DNA of 64,000 nucleotides from an uncultured bacterium (GTDB lineage: Bacteria; Nitrospirota; Thermodesulfovibrionia; Thermodesulfovibrionales; Thermodesulfovibrionaceae), in NCBI GenBank assembly GCA_937998865.1, contig CALLBR010000004.1:27116-91115 (forward strand), in the 5' to 3' direction. Under the pieces are notes generated by a model that searched no databases, was not told the DNA's origin, and saw only the letters and a list, made by a program, of their open reading frames with translations. Position 1 is the first letter of the stretch. Each line of letters opens with the position of its first letter. The position numbers were made by a program, and so were the translations under genes. Below, piece by piece: positions 1-8,211 of the stretch.

Positions 1-391
1 TTGCAGCATACATAAATCCTGCATCAGCAATTAATAAAGGCCGAGAAGCTAATTCCTCTAGGGTTAGAAGAATTTTATTGCACCAATCAGCATCAGGCAT
101 AAGATAGTGAAAAGCTAAGGTAGTAAAAAATTTTTTTCTTAAGTCCTTTACTAAGAACTCATAAAGCCTTCTACTTCCATGCCCTTCTCCCGTATCTCCA
201 ACAAGATAAGCATAGGGGAGAGGTTTTTCAAGAAATTCCATCACTTCTATGGCTGAGGCAATCAGAGCTGGTGTTCCTCTTTGAATTGAGATCTCCCTTT
301 CTTCTAAGTATAAACTTCCTCTTTTTTTGTAAACTATTCCAAATAGGAGTGGAAAATTTTCATCTGGCACTGTGCCTATGATTGCGAGCAT
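1..391 (-). CDS. Partial unrecognised protein at the selenium locus (C-terminus outside window)
   Basis: An open frame runs from an ATG (complement of 389-391) to the window edge without a stop, about 130 residues. The visible start reads MLAIIGTVPDENFP and includes the segments YLVGDTGEGHGSRRLYEFL and LIADAGFMYAA. I cannot assign a family with confidence; the GDTGEGHGS glycine-rich turn and the DAG segment would suit a nucleotide- or sugar-binding enzyme such as a ribokinase/NnrD-like fold, but this is a guess. Its start overlaps the 3' end of the DUF3343 gene by 16 nt, so it is translationally coupled to the YedE/YedF/DUF3343 group and may share its selenium or sulfur role. Confidence 0.7.
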   Translation of the reverse strand, partial: MLAIIGTVPDENFPLLFGIVYKKRGSLYLEEREISIQRGTPALIASAIEVMEFLEKPLPYAYLVGDTGEGHGSRRLYEFLVKDLRKKFFTTLAFHYLMPDADWCNKILLTLEELASRPLLIADAGFMYAA

Positions 392-939
392 AATTCTTTA
401 ATTTTATCATAGGCTAACTGTAAAGCGTATCCACAGAGGGTGTGACCAATAAATCTTGGTTCTTTTGCCTCGTTAATTCTCTTCCCTACAAGCATGGCTG
501 CTAAGTAAGGAACATCAGGGCATCCTCCTCCTGATATGTTTACAATTATCTGTGAAGATTTATGCACAGTAATTTTCATATTGGCTGCTCTAACCATCAA
601 GAAATTTCCGAAATCTTTCACATGAAAAAGGTCAACAGGTTTTAGTCCTTCCTCATCAGATAGTACCCATTCAAGGGGAGGAAGTCCATGAGAGTCTAAA
701 ATATTTAAAATCCCCATAGAATGAACTATGGGGATTTCTATAGCAAGATCACATCCTTTTCTAATGTGAGCTGGAGGTCCCAAAACTTTTATGTTGTAAC
801 CTTTTTCTCTGAGGATATTTTCAGCTCTTATTACTTCTGAGGTATTGTCAAAAATAAGAAGAGCTTTGTCCTTTTCCTTTGATGATACTTTTCCTTTTTT
901 TTGTTTTCCTTTTCTGAATAAACTCTCAAGAATTTTCAT
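376..939 (-). CDS. DUF3343-domain putative Se/S carrier-like protein
   Basis: 187 residues. After a basic N-terminus (KGKQKKGK) comes a small alpha/beta domain of about 70 residues (ALLIFDNTSEVIRAENILREKGY ... GPPAHIRKGCDLAIEI) that matches the DUF3343 putative Se/S-carrier family, in which an Rxx(C) loop follows the second strand. The remaining ~100 residues form an additional domain with ISGGGCPDVPYLAAMLVG and a late Cys (HTLCGYALQ). The start is supported by AAGGAG just upstream of the ATG. It lies between TusA/YedF and the partial gene with almost no spacing, the grouping typical of selenium-mobilising loci. The function of the C-terminal extension is unknown; sulfur rather than selenium handling remains possible. 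Confidence 0.75.
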   Translation of the reverse strand: MKILESLFRKGKQKKGKVSSKEKDKALLIFDNTSEVIRAENILREKGYNIKVLGPPAHIRKGCDLAIEIPIVHSMGILNILDSHGLPPLEWVLSDEEGLKPVDLFHVKDFGNFLMVRAANMKITVHKSSQIIVNISGGGCPDVPYLAAMLVGKRINEAKEPRFIGHTLCGYALQLAYDKIKELCSQS

Positions 940-940
940 T

Positions 941-1159
941 TTACTCCTTTTTTATCTTTATTCTGTAACCAGAACCCTCTGTGATTATGTCTACTATTGA
1001 CCATCCCATAGATGAGGCTGCTCTTGATACATTTTCTTTAGAAGTGTCTGTATCAACTAAAATTTCTATTTCACCTTTGTCAAGCCTCTTAATTGCCTCA
1101 AGAGTTAAAAGCACAGGTTCAGGACATGAAAGTCCTTTTGCATCAACAATCTCAGCCAT
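941..1159 (-). CDS. TusA-family sulfur/selenium carrier (YedF-like)
   Basis: 72 residues from MAEIVDAKG. The ORF track begins 13 codons earlier, but AAGGAGGTAAAAATG places the start at 1159, leaving 2 nt to the upstream yedE stop. The protein is a single TusA/SirA domain with the signature VDAKGLSCPEPVLLT, whose CPxP cysteine carries persulfide in TusA proteins and is proposed to carry Se in YedF. It follows the YedE transporter and precedes DUF3343, the usual order of a selenium-metabolism cluster. Its likely job is to accept S or Se imported by YedE and pass it on for selenophosphate/selenoprotein synthesis; the window does encode a Sec-dependent formate dehydrogenase. Confidence 0.85.
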   Translation of the reverse strand: MAEIVDAKGLSCPEPVLLTLEAIKRLDKGEIEILVDTDTSKENVSRAASSMGWSIVDIITEGSGYRIKIKKE

Positions 1160-1161
1160 TT

Positions 1162-2259
1162 TTACCTCCTTCTCATTGTAAATCCTATTATTACGCAAAC
1201 AATTAAACCAATTGCTGTGGCTATTGCTCCATTAGGACCTATTCCTGCTGGAGAGCTGGCAAGTCCAAAATTATGGGCTACTGCTGCACCAACTATCATA
1301 CCAGTAGCAAAAATTGCTGCATCTCCATCTCCTTCTCCTGCCATGAAAAGCTGTCTTCCAGGACAGCCACCTGCTAGTGTAAAAGCAAGTCCGGCAAGAC
1401 TCATACCAAGAAAGTTCCATAGTTGCATTGAATGAGAAATGGGTTGTTTTTCAAAACCCGGGTTAAATTGGCCCAGTATTAGATTTGTTATAATTGCAGC
1501 AAGAAAAAGGGCAGCTACTCCTGAAAATAGATGTCCTTGTTTAAACAAGATGAGATCTCTAAAGGCACCCATTGTGCAGAATCGGCTTCTCTGGGCTAGG
1601 ATTCCAATAATTAAACCTACTGCAAGAGATATAAAAAGAGGAGCATGCTGAGAACCTGGTCCTTTTAAACTATAAAACAGTAACATTCCCCTTGCTTCTC
1701 CTTCTGGCTTGGGATCAATAAGGAGAAGTATCAATAATCCAAACATGAGTAAGGGGAAGCCTAATCCCATAGCCTTTGATTGACTTAGCTGAGTTCTTCC
1801 TAAGGAATATCCTGCCTTTAAAAATCTTGTGCCTATCCAAATACCAAAAGCAAGCCCAAGAAGTCCAAAAATTGCATTACCATCACCACCAGCAAGTCTG
1901 AGAAGTGTTCTCCATGGACATCCTAAGAATACTAAAGCACCAATCATAGCAAAGACACCAAGAATAAATCTAATGAAAGGTGCAGAGCCACCTCTTGGTC
2001 TGAATTCTTTAAGAGAAATAGCAGAAAGAAAAGCACCAAGAACAAAACCAATGATTTCAGGTCTAAGATATTGGACAACTGAAGCTCTGTGAAAACCTAA
2101 GGCACCAGCAATGTCTCTCTCCATACAGGCTACGCATATGCCCATATTGGGAGGATTGCCTAATTTTTGAAGGATTGGTGCTAAGATACCGATGATTAAT
2201 CCCACGAAAATAATTCCCTTTCTTGTGGCAAAAAAGTTTTTAAGTGCATCCATCCCCAT
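1162..2259 (-). CDS. yedE: YedE/YeeE-family putative selenium transporter
   Basis: 365 residues, strongly hydrophobic, about ten transmembrane segments in two related halves (each with a Gly/Cys signature: VFLGCPWRTLLRLAGGDGNA and LAGGCPGRQLFMAGEGDGDA). The N-terminal NMGICVACMERDIAGAL is characteristic of the YedE branch genetically associated with selenium metabolism, as opposed to thiosulfate-transporting YeeE. ATTGGAGG precedes ATG 2259; a second in-frame ATG lies two codons on. It is first gene of the yedE-tusA-DUF3343-unknown operon. Substrate (selenite-derived species versus thiosulfate) cannot be read from sequence. Confidence 0.82.
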   Translation of the reverse strand: MGMDALKNFFATRKGIIFVGLIIGILAPILQKLGNPPNMGICVACMERDIAGALGFHRASVVQYLRPEIIGFVLGAFLSAISLKEFRPRGGSAPFIRFILGVFAMIGALVFLGCPWRTLLRLAGGDGNAIFGLLGLAFGIWIGTRFLKAGYSLGRTQLSQSKAMGLGFPLLMFGLLILLLIDPKPEGEARGMLLFYSLKGPGSQHAPLFISLAVGLIIGILAQRSRFCTMGAFRDLILFKQGHLFSGVAALFLAAIITNLILGQFNPGFEKQPISHSMQLWNFLGMSLAGLAFTLAGGCPGRQLFMAGEGDGDAAIFATGMIVGAAVAHNFGLASSPAGIGPNGAIATAIGLIVCVIIGFTMRRR

Positions 2260-2489
2260 TTTCCTCCAATGATTTTTTGAATTTTGAAATATGTTACCTA
2301 AAGTCTGTTTTTGAGTAAAATATTTTTTATCTATAGATTTTGTCTTTATGTATAGAAAATACCAATTTTAAGTTTCTCTGGATCTCCTTTTTTGCCATTG
2401 CAAGCCTTTTTTTCCCTGAAATTGTTAGCTTCATCCATGTCAAAGTGAAGACTGCCTTCCCAGTTATTGTTAGCTTTTCCTGTCCTTGC

Positions 2490-2640
2490 GATGGCTTTCT
2501 CTTATCGTTATTGCAATGGTTTTTCTTTAATCTTCCTTCCTATGGTTTTTCTCTTATCGTCATTGCGATGGCTTTCTCTTATCGTCATTGCTATTTTTTC
2601 TCTTATCGTTAATGCGATGGTTTTCTCTTATCGTCATTGC
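2490..2640. repeat. Tandem array of six degenerate ~25-bp units
   Basis: Six adjacent units of 25, 26, 26, 25, 24 and 25 bp with consensus GATGG(T/C)TTTCTCTTATCGT then CATTGC. Units start near 2490, 2515, 2541, 2567, 2592 and 2616. The second is the most diverged. The last unit runs directly into the palindromic CATTGCGAGG repeat, and each unit ends with the CATTGC that also begins that repeat, suggesting the array grew by duplication from its edge. Confidence 0.85.
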
Positions 2641-2672
2641 GAGGGTGCGAAAGCACCCGAAGCAATCTCGCC
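2632..2672. repeat. Palindromic REP-like repeat (CGTCATTGCGAGG...GAAGCAATCTC type)
   Basis: The element starts CGTCATTGCGAGG and ends GAAGCAATCTCGCC. It contains a perfect GGGTGC-GAAA-GCACCC hairpin closed by a GAAA tetraloop, with an outer ATTGC/GCAAT pairing. Repeats with these termini are scattered widely through many bacterial genomes as short non-autonomous palindromic elements. No transposase gene is adjacent. Confidence 0.75.
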
Positions 2673-2879
2673 TCTCTCCCTCTTATAGAAAAAGACTCCA
2701 ATTAGATTGCCGCAGAAGCCTAAAGAATTCCTTTCAACAGCGGATTGTCATGGAGTCCTCAGGACTCCTTGAGATGAAGGAGAGAAGAAAAGCAGGCTTA
2801 CAAGCACGCAAGAGGCTCTAGAATTCCTCTCTAAACTATTGGCTATCTTACAATAGAGAAAAGTAATCTATTTTTTAGG

Positions 2880-2885
2880 TATAAT
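2880..2885 (+). promoter_or_regulatory. Candidate -10 box of the aroA operon
   Basis: Perfect TATAAT ending 14 nt before the aroA ATG. No good -35 hexamer is seen at 16-18 nt. No Shine-Dalgarno lies between the box and the ATG, so the transcript would have a leader of only about 7 nt. Confidence 0.45.
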
Positions 2886-2899
2886 ATTCTTTACTGCCT

Positions 2900-4192
2900 A
2901 TGGACAGAGTAATTACGAAAGCAAAAGCATTAAAAGGAGAAATAACTCCTCCCCCTGATAAATCCATATCTCACAGAGCAGTAATGTTTGCCTCCTTAGC
3001 AAAAGGTGTTTCCCTAATAAGAAATTTTCTCTGGGCACAAGATCCTGTAAGCACTTTGAAAGCAATGAAATCCTTAGGTGTAGAAGTGGAAATAAATAAA
3101 ACTAAAGAAATTAAAGTATTTGGTAAGGGTTTGTATTCTCTTAAAGAACCAGTAGATGTAATTGATTGTGGGAATTCAGGAACTACAATGAGACTCTTGA
3201 GCGGAATCTTAGCTGGACAAACTTTTTTAAGCATTCTTACTGGAGATGAATCACTTAGAAATAGACCTATGAAAAGAATAATAAAGCCTCTCTCTATGAT
3301 GGGAGCAGAAATTTTGGGAAGGCAAGAAAATTCTCTCCCCCCTCTTGTTATAAAAGGCGGAAAACTAAAGGGAATAACCTATGAAATGCCAATAGCCAGT
3401 GCACAAGTTAAAAGTTGTCTTTTACTTGCAGGACTTTATGCTGAGGGAAAAACAGTTATTACAGAACCTCACAAAAGCCGAGATCATACAGAAAAGATTT
3501 TAAAAAGCATGGGCGCTAAAATTGAAATTAAAGGCAACTGTGTAGAAATATCTTCCTTGAAAAAAGATCTTAATTCTATTGAAATAACAGTTCCTGCTGA
3601 CTTTTCCTCTGCTGCTTTTTTTATAGCAGGTGCTTTACTTGTGGAGGGCTCTGAGATAATCATAAAAAATGTTTGCCTTAATGAGACTCGCATAGGGTTT
3701 TTAGATGTTCTAAGAGAAATGGGAGCTACTGTGGAAGTTTTAGACCTCAGAATTCAGGCTGGAGAACCTGTAGGAGATCTTAAAGTAAAAAGTAATAAAT
3801 ACCTAAGGGGTGTCACTGTTAGTGGTAGCCTTGTACCGAGACTAATAGATGAATTTCCCATCTTATGCGTTGTGGCTACTCAAGCAGAAGGAGAGACAAT
3901 TATTAGGGACGCAAAAGATTTAAGGGCTAAAGAATCAGACAGGATTAGAGCAATGAAAACAGAATTGGAGAAAATGGGAGTTAACATTGAGGAGTTTGAA
4001 GATGGTGTATGTATAAAAGGTCCCTGTAAATTGAAAGCTGCTGAGGTGTACTCATACAAAGATCATAGGATTGCTATGGCTTTAACCATTGGAGGACTTC
4101 TTGCTGAGGGAGAAACAAAAATATTGGAAGCCCAGTGTGTTGATATTTCTTTCCCAGAATTTTATGAAATTTTGGAGAGGTTACAAATTTGA
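2900..4192 (+). CDS. aroA: 3-phosphoshikimate 1-carboxyvinyltransferase (EPSP synthase)
   Basis: 430 residues, the normal family length. It joins shikimate-3-phosphate and PEP to give EPSP in aromatic amino acid synthesis. Recognisable segments: PPPDKSISHRAVMFASLA at the N-terminus, DCGNSGTTMRLLSG, GDESLRNRPM, the PADFSSAAFF loop, RAKESDRI and DHRIAMAL near the C-terminus, i.e. the two pseudo-symmetric EPT domains. There is no Shine-Dalgarno before ATG 2900 and a TATAAT lies just upstream. It overlaps cmk by 4 nt, the start of an aroA-cmk-ispH-rpsA-sppA-ihf series related to the widespread aroA-cmk-rpsA-ihfB gene order. Confidence 0.97.
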   Translation: MDRVITKAKALKGEITPPPDKSISHRAVMFASLAKGVSLIRNFLWAQDPVSTLKAMKSLGVEVEINKTKEIKVFGKGLYSLKEPVDVIDCGNSGTTMRLLSGILAGQTFLSILTGDESLRNRPMKRIIKPLSMMGAEILGRQENSLPPLVIKGGKLKGITYEMPIASAQVKSCLLLAGLYAEGKTVITEPHKSRDHTEKILKSMGAKIEIKGNCVEISSLKKDLNSIEITVPADFSSAAFFIAGALLVEGSEIIIKNVCLNETRIGFLDVLREMGATVEVLDLRIQAGEPVGDLKVKSNKYLRGVTVSGSLVPRLIDEFPILCVVATQAEGETIIRDAKDLRAKESDRIRAMKTELEKMGVNIEEFEDGVCIKGPCKLKAAEVYSYKDHRIAMALTIGGLLAEGETKILEAQCVDISFPEFYEILERLQI

Positions 4193-4857
4193 AGAGAGTA
4201 ATAGCTATAGACGGTCCTTCAGGTGCTGGTAAGAGCTCCGTATCTAAAGCAGTTGCAAGGCAGCTAGGTTTCTATTATCTTGACACTGGTGCCCTTTACA
4301 GGGCAGTGGCTTACCATTTTTTGAAAATATTTGGTAGCAAGACAGATTTTACTGCGATGCCTGAAGAGGCTATAAAAAAAGAGCTAAGCAATGTAAAAAT
4401 CCTATATGACAAGGGCGAGGTCTATCTTTTTTCTGAGAATATTACGAATTTAATTAGAGATCCTCTTGTAGGAACTGCCACATCTCAGCTTTCTGCCAAA
4501 AAAGTTATAAGAGAGTTTCTATTACCCTTACAGAGAGAATTTGCAGAAAGACACAACACTGTTGCTGAGGGAAGAGACATGACTACAGTTGTTTTCCCTG
4601 ATGCCTGGAAAAAATTCTATTTAGATGCTTCCCTTGAGGTTAGAGCAAAAAGAAGGTATGAACAACTATTAAGCTTGGGCAAGGAAGTCACTTTTGATGA
4701 GGCTTTAAGGGATGTATTTGAGAGAGATGAAAGAGATTCTAAAAGAGAGGAATCACCTTTAATTAAATCAAAGGATGCTTTTTATATCGATACTTCAAAT
4801 CTCTCTTTTGATGAAGTTATAAAGATTGTTTTAAAAAAAGTTGCAGAGGATAGTTAA
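4189..4857 (+). CDS. cmk: (d)CMP kinase
   Basis: 222 residues. Phosphorylates CMP/dCMP. The P-loop IDGPSGAGKSSV is at the N-terminus, followed by YLDTGALYRAVAY, the NMP-binding region VAEGRDMTTVVFPDA and RRYEQLL. The frame begins with a TTG codon overlapping the aroA stop by 4 nt, with GGAGAGG about 9 nt upstream; there is no closer ATG, so TTG is the likely true start and translation is probably coupled to aroA. Confidence 0.95.
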   Translation: MKRVIAIDGPSGAGKSSVSKAVARQLGFYYLDTGALYRAVAYHFLKIFGSKTDFTAMPEEAIKKELSNVKILYDKGEVYLFSENITNLIRDPLVGTATSQLSAKKVIREFLLPLQREFAERHNTVAEGRDMTTVVFPDAWKKFYLDASLEVRAKRRYEQLLSLGKEVTFDEALRDVFERDERDSKREESPLIKSKDAFYIDTSNLSFDEVIKIVLKKVAEDS

Positions 4858-4870
4858 TATCTTGTATTAT
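4841..4870 (+). promoter_or_regulatory. Candidate promoter for ispH
   Basis: TTGCAG, 18-nt spacer, TATTAT, ending 10 nt before the ispH ATG and overlapping the 3' end of cmk. No Shine-Dalgarno is visible, so a leader of only a few nucleotides is expected. Confidence 0.4.
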
Positions 4871-4880
4871 CAAAAACAGT

Positions 4881-5726
4881 ATGGAAAAAGAAATTTTTCT
4901 TGTGGAAGGTGCGGGTTTCTGCTTTGGTGTTAAAAGAGCTATTGATATTGCCTTTGATGTAGCTGATAAAAATAAGGAAGGTGTTTTTACCTTAGGTCCT
5001 ATTATTCATAATCCTCAAGTAGTAGAAAAGTTAAGGGAATTAGGTGTTAATCCTTTAGAAGATATTTCAGATAGATTAGATATAAAGAGGCTGATTATAA
5101 GAGCCCATGGTATTCCAAAGGGTAAACTGGAAGAATTAAAAAATTATGGTTTTGAAATAATTGATGCTACCTGCCCTTTTGTAAAAAAAGCTCAAAAAAT
5201 TGCTGAGAAATTGGCATTAGAGGACTATCAAGTTATAATAATAGGAGACAAAAATCATCCTGAAGTAAAAGGAATACTAAGCTATGCTGGAGAAAAAGCA
5301 GTGGTTATTACAAATAGTGAAGATATTCCTTACATAAACAGAAGAATAGGAATAATTCAGCAAACAACTCAACCTCTTTTAAAGGTAAAAGAAATCCTTA
5401 ATGGTATAATTAATTCCTTGAGCGAGTTTGAAGAGTTGAGAATTTTTAATACTCTGTGTAACTTTACTTCAAAAAGATTAGAAGCTACTGAAAAAGTTGC
5501 GAAAGAGGTAGATATTATGATTGTAATAGGTGGTAAAAATAGTGCAAACACAACTCAATTGGCAAATTTGTGTAGGAAAATTGGGGTTAAAACCTTTCAT
5601 ATAGAGGATGCAAAGGAAATAAACAGTGATTGGTTTGCAGGGGTAAAGAAAATAGGCATTACTGCAGGGGCATCTACCCCTAATTGGATAATTAATGAGA
5701 TTGTTGATAAAATAAAATGTTTATAA
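4881..5726 (+). CDS. ispH: 4-hydroxy-3-methylbut-2-enyl diphosphate reductase (IspH/LytB)
   Basis: 281 residues. Last enzyme of the MEP isoprenoid pathway, reducing HMBPP to IPP/DMAPP with a [4Fe-4S] cluster. The three cluster cysteines lie in GAGFCFGVKRA (Cys14), IIDATCPFV and NTLCNFTSKR; the substrate-binding histidines are in IIHNPQVV and RAHGIPKG, and GITAGASTP is near the C-terminus. It sits directly before rpsA; in some Firmicutes IspH and S1 are fused in one chain, here they are separate genes 19 nt apart. Confidence 0.97.
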   Translation: MEKEIFLVEGAGFCFGVKRAIDIAFDVADKNKEGVFTLGPIIHNPQVVEKLRELGVNPLEDISDRLDIKRLIIRAHGIPKGKLEELKNYGFEIIDATCPFVKKAQKIAEKLALEDYQVIIIGDKNHPEVKGILSYAGEKAVVITNSEDIPYINRRIGIIQQTTQPLLKVKEILNGIINSLSEFEELRIFNTLCNFTSKRLEATEKVAKEVDIMIVIGGKNSANTTQLANLCRKIGVKTFHIEDAKEINSDWFAGVKKIGITAGASTPNWIINEIVDKIKCL

Positions 5727-5745
5727 ATTAAGGAGGAACAGTAAC

Positions 5746-7344
5746 ATGCAGAATCAGATCAGTGAAAAACAAGAACTGGAAAGCCTCTATGAAAGCTCTC
5801 TATCTCATGTAGAAAGGGGAGAGATTGTAAAGGGCAAAATAATTGGTATAAGAAACGATGGAATCATTGTAGATGTATGTTATAAGTTTGAAGGAATTAT
5901 TCCTCTTAGCGACTTTTCTGAGGAAGAGCTTAAATCTATTAAAGAGGGAGACGAAATTGAAGTTTTCATTGAAAAGATAGATGATGCTCAAGGTGCAATA
6001 TATCTCTCAAGAGATCGTGCGGTAAAAATAAGAGCTTGGGAAGTTCTCATGGATGCTGCTGATAAAAAGACAGCCATTGAGGTAACAGTTTCAGGCAAAA
6101 CAAAAGGAGGACTTTTAGCTTCTTACAGAGGAATTAAAGGTTTTATTCCTGCCTCCTTGTTAGAGATTAAAAGACCTAAAAATCTTGACGATTATATTGG
6201 TAAAACTCTCAAAGTTAGAGTTGAAAAAATAGAGCCCCCTAAAAATTTATATGGTTCTTGGAAAAATCTTAAGACAACCTTAGTATTTTCAAGAAAAGAT
6301 TACCTTGAGGAAGAAAAGGAGAGAATTAAGAGAGAACTTGCTGAAAAAGTTACAGAGGGTTCAAGAATAAAAGGAGTGGTCAAAAACTTAACAAAATACG
6401 GTGTTTTTGTAGATCTTGGAGGAATTGATGGTTTTCTCCATATATCGAATATTTCCTGGGGTAAAGTAAAAAATCCTTCTGAGTACTTTGAGGTTGGCAA
6501 GGAATATGAATTTGTAGTTCTAAAAGCAGATTTGGAAAATGATAGGATAACTCTTGGTTATAAACAGAAAAAACCTGATCCTTGGGAGAATATTGACAAG
6601 AAATATCAACCAGGCATGAAAGTAAGAGGTAAAGTAACTCGAATTGAAGAGTTTGGAATTTTTGTGGAGCTGGAAGAGGGAGTGGAAGGACTTGTTCATG
6701 TGAGCGAGCTTGACTGGGTTACTCCAAAAAATCCCTCCTATTATGCTGAAATTGATGACTGGTTAAATTTAAAAATAATAGACATAGATAAGGAGAGTAG
6801 AAAAATCTCTCTGAGCCTGAAACAGTTAAAACCAAAGCCTTGGGAAGTGGTAGCAAGGAAGTATAAAGTAGGAGATAGAGTGGTAGGAAAGGTTAAAACT
6901 ATCACAGACTTTGGTATATTTGTAAGATTGCCCGAGGGAGTAGATGGCTTAATTCATATTTCAGATATTTCTTGGACAAAACATATTGACCATCCTTCTG
7001 AACTTTTCAAGAAGGGTCAAAGAATAGAAGCAGTTATAACGAATCTTGATCCTGAAAATGAAAAGCTTTCTCTAAGTATAAAGCATTTAACTGAAGATCC
7101 TTGGCTTAAAGAAATCCCTGAAAAATTTAAGATAGGGCAGATTTATACAGCAAAAGTTATTAAGAAAACAGAGCATGGTCTTTTTGTAGATTTAGAGGGA
7201 ATTGTAGAGGGACTTGTTTATAATTCTGAAATCAATAAGGAGAAAGCAGTGAAAGAGGGTGATGAAATAAAAGTATTGGTTATTAAAGTAGATCCTGAAA
7301 AGAGAAAGATAGGTTTAAGCATGAAAAAAGCTGAGGAAGAATGA
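5746..7344 (+). CDS. rpsA: 30S ribosomal protein S1
   Basis: 532 residues with six S1 RNA-binding domains, at about residues 22-90, 108-175, 200-270, 288-357, 375-443 and 458-528. Repeated signatures such as GYGVFVDLG, EFGIFVELEEGVEGLVHVSEL and DFGIFVRLPEGVDGLIHISDI mark domains 3 to 5. Six domains is the full-length arrangement seen in Gram-negative S1, which recruits mRNAs to the 30S subunit. AAGGAGG lies before ATG 5746. The stop overlaps sppA by 4 nt. Confidence 0.97.
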   Translation: MQNQISEKQELESLYESSLSHVERGEIVKGKIIGIRNDGIIVDVCYKFEGIIPLSDFSEEELKSIKEGDEIEVFIEKIDDAQGAIYLSRDRAVKIRAWEVLMDAADKKTAIEVTVSGKTKGGLLASYRGIKGFIPASLLEIKRPKNLDDYIGKTLKVRVEKIEPPKNLYGSWKNLKTTLVFSRKDYLEEEKERIKRELAEKVTEGSRIKGVVKNLTKYGVFVDLGGIDGFLHISNISWGKVKNPSEYFEVGKEYEFVVLKADLENDRITLGYKQKKPDPWENIDKKYQPGMKVRGKVTRIEEFGIFVELEEGVEGLVHVSELDWVTPKNPSYYAEIDDWLNLKIIDIDKESRKISLSLKQLKPKPWEVVARKYKVGDRVVGKVKTITDFGIFVRLPEGVDGLIHISDISWTKHIDHPSELFKKGQRIEAVITNLDPENEKLSLSIKHLTEDPWLKEIPEKFKIGQIYTAKVIKKTEHGLFVDLEGIVEGLVYNSEINKEKAVKEGDEIKVLVIKVDPEKRKIGLSMKKAEEE

Positions 7345-8198
7345 AAAATAAAAGTTTAAAAATTCTTTTCATCATCCTTGGTTCGATTTTTTTTATAAGT
7401 TTTCTTGCAATGCTTATGGAAAGTGGGCTTTCCGCAGGTAAAATAGCTGTAGTCCATGTAAAGGGAGTTCTTATTGAATCGTCATCCATAATTGATGAAA
7501 TAAAGCAATACAGAAAGAATTCTGCCATCAAGGCAATTATTTTGAGAGTTGACAGCCCTGGAGGAGCTGTTGTCCCTTCTCAAGAGATTTATGAGGAGAT
7601 AAAGAGGACCACAAAGGTTAAGCCTGTTGTTGTTTCCATGGGATCAGTGGCAGCCTCTGGAGGATATTATATATCTTGTCCTGCAACAAAAATTATCGCA
7701 AATCCAGGCACTTTAACAGGTTCAATTGGGGTATTAATAGAGCTACCGAATATAAAGGGGCTTCTGGATAAAATAGGCGTAAAAGCTGAAGTTATAAAGA
7801 GTGGAAAGTATAAAGATATCACTTCTCCTTTCAAAAATATCCAACCTGATGAAAAGGAGGTATTGCAGAGGTTAATCGATGATGTTCATGAACAATTTGT
7901 TAAGGCTGTCTCTGAAGGTAGAAAAATTCCCTTAGAAAATGTAAGGAAAATTGCAGATGGTAGAGTATTCACAGGAAATAAAGCAAAAGAGTTAGGTTTA
8001 ATTGATGAGATAGGAGATTTTGAATATGCAGTAAAAGTGGCAGCTCAATTAGGAAAAATAAGGGGAGAACCTGAAATAGTATATAAAAAGACAAGCATAA
8101 TAAAGGAACTATTTAAAGGAGATACAGAGTCTCTTATGAGAAGAATAATACCTCATCTGCAGATTTATTACCTTTATTCACCCCAAATAAAAGATTAA
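7341..8198 (+). CDS. sppA: Signal peptide peptidase SppA (S49 family, short form)
   Basis: 285 residues. A single N-terminal membrane anchor (ILFIILGSIFFISFLAML) is followed by one S49 domain. The nucleophile Ser lies in MGSVAASGGYYIS and the general-base Lys in SGKYKDITSPF, so this is the single-domain bacterial SppA that degrades cleaved signal peptides in the membrane. It starts inside the rpsA stop (ATGA) and ends 13 nt before the IHF/HU gene. Confidence 0.93.
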   Translation: MKNKSLKILFIILGSIFFISFLAMLMESGLSAGKIAVVHVKGVLIESSSIIDEIKQYRKNSAIKAIILRVDSPGGAVVPSQEIYEEIKRTTKVKPVVVSMGSVAASGGYYISCPATKIIANPGTLTGSIGVLIELPNIKGLLDKIGVKAEVIKSGKYKDITSPFKNIQPDEKEVLQRLIDDVHEQFVKAVSEGRKIPLENVRKIADGRVFTGNKAKELGLIDEIGDFEYAVKVAAQLGKIRGEPEIVYKKTSIIKELFKGDTESLMRRIIPHLQIYYLYSPQIKD

Positions 8199-8211
8199 AG
8201 GAGGAAAGAAA

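Larger units (their letters stand above)
2260..2899. other. 640-bp non-coding region between divergent yedE and aroA operons
   Basis: No convincing gene. The left part (2260-2480) is pyrimidine-rich on the plus strand; it is followed by a six-unit tandem array and one palindromic repeat (listed separately), then a stretch with short self-complementary segments such as GGAGTCCTCAGGACTCC near 2753. The ORF-track entries here (2340-2612, 2467-2688, 2588-2821) are low-complexity translations of the repeats in three frames and are not genes. Confidence 0.7.

Noticed and set aside
981-2092. Plus-strand ORFs opposite tusA and yedE
   Set aside because: Shadows of well-supported minus-strand genes with recognisable families.
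2340-2821. Three overlapping plus-strand ORFs
   Set aside because: Low-complexity translations of the tandem repeat array and palindrome in different frames, without ribosome-binding sites.
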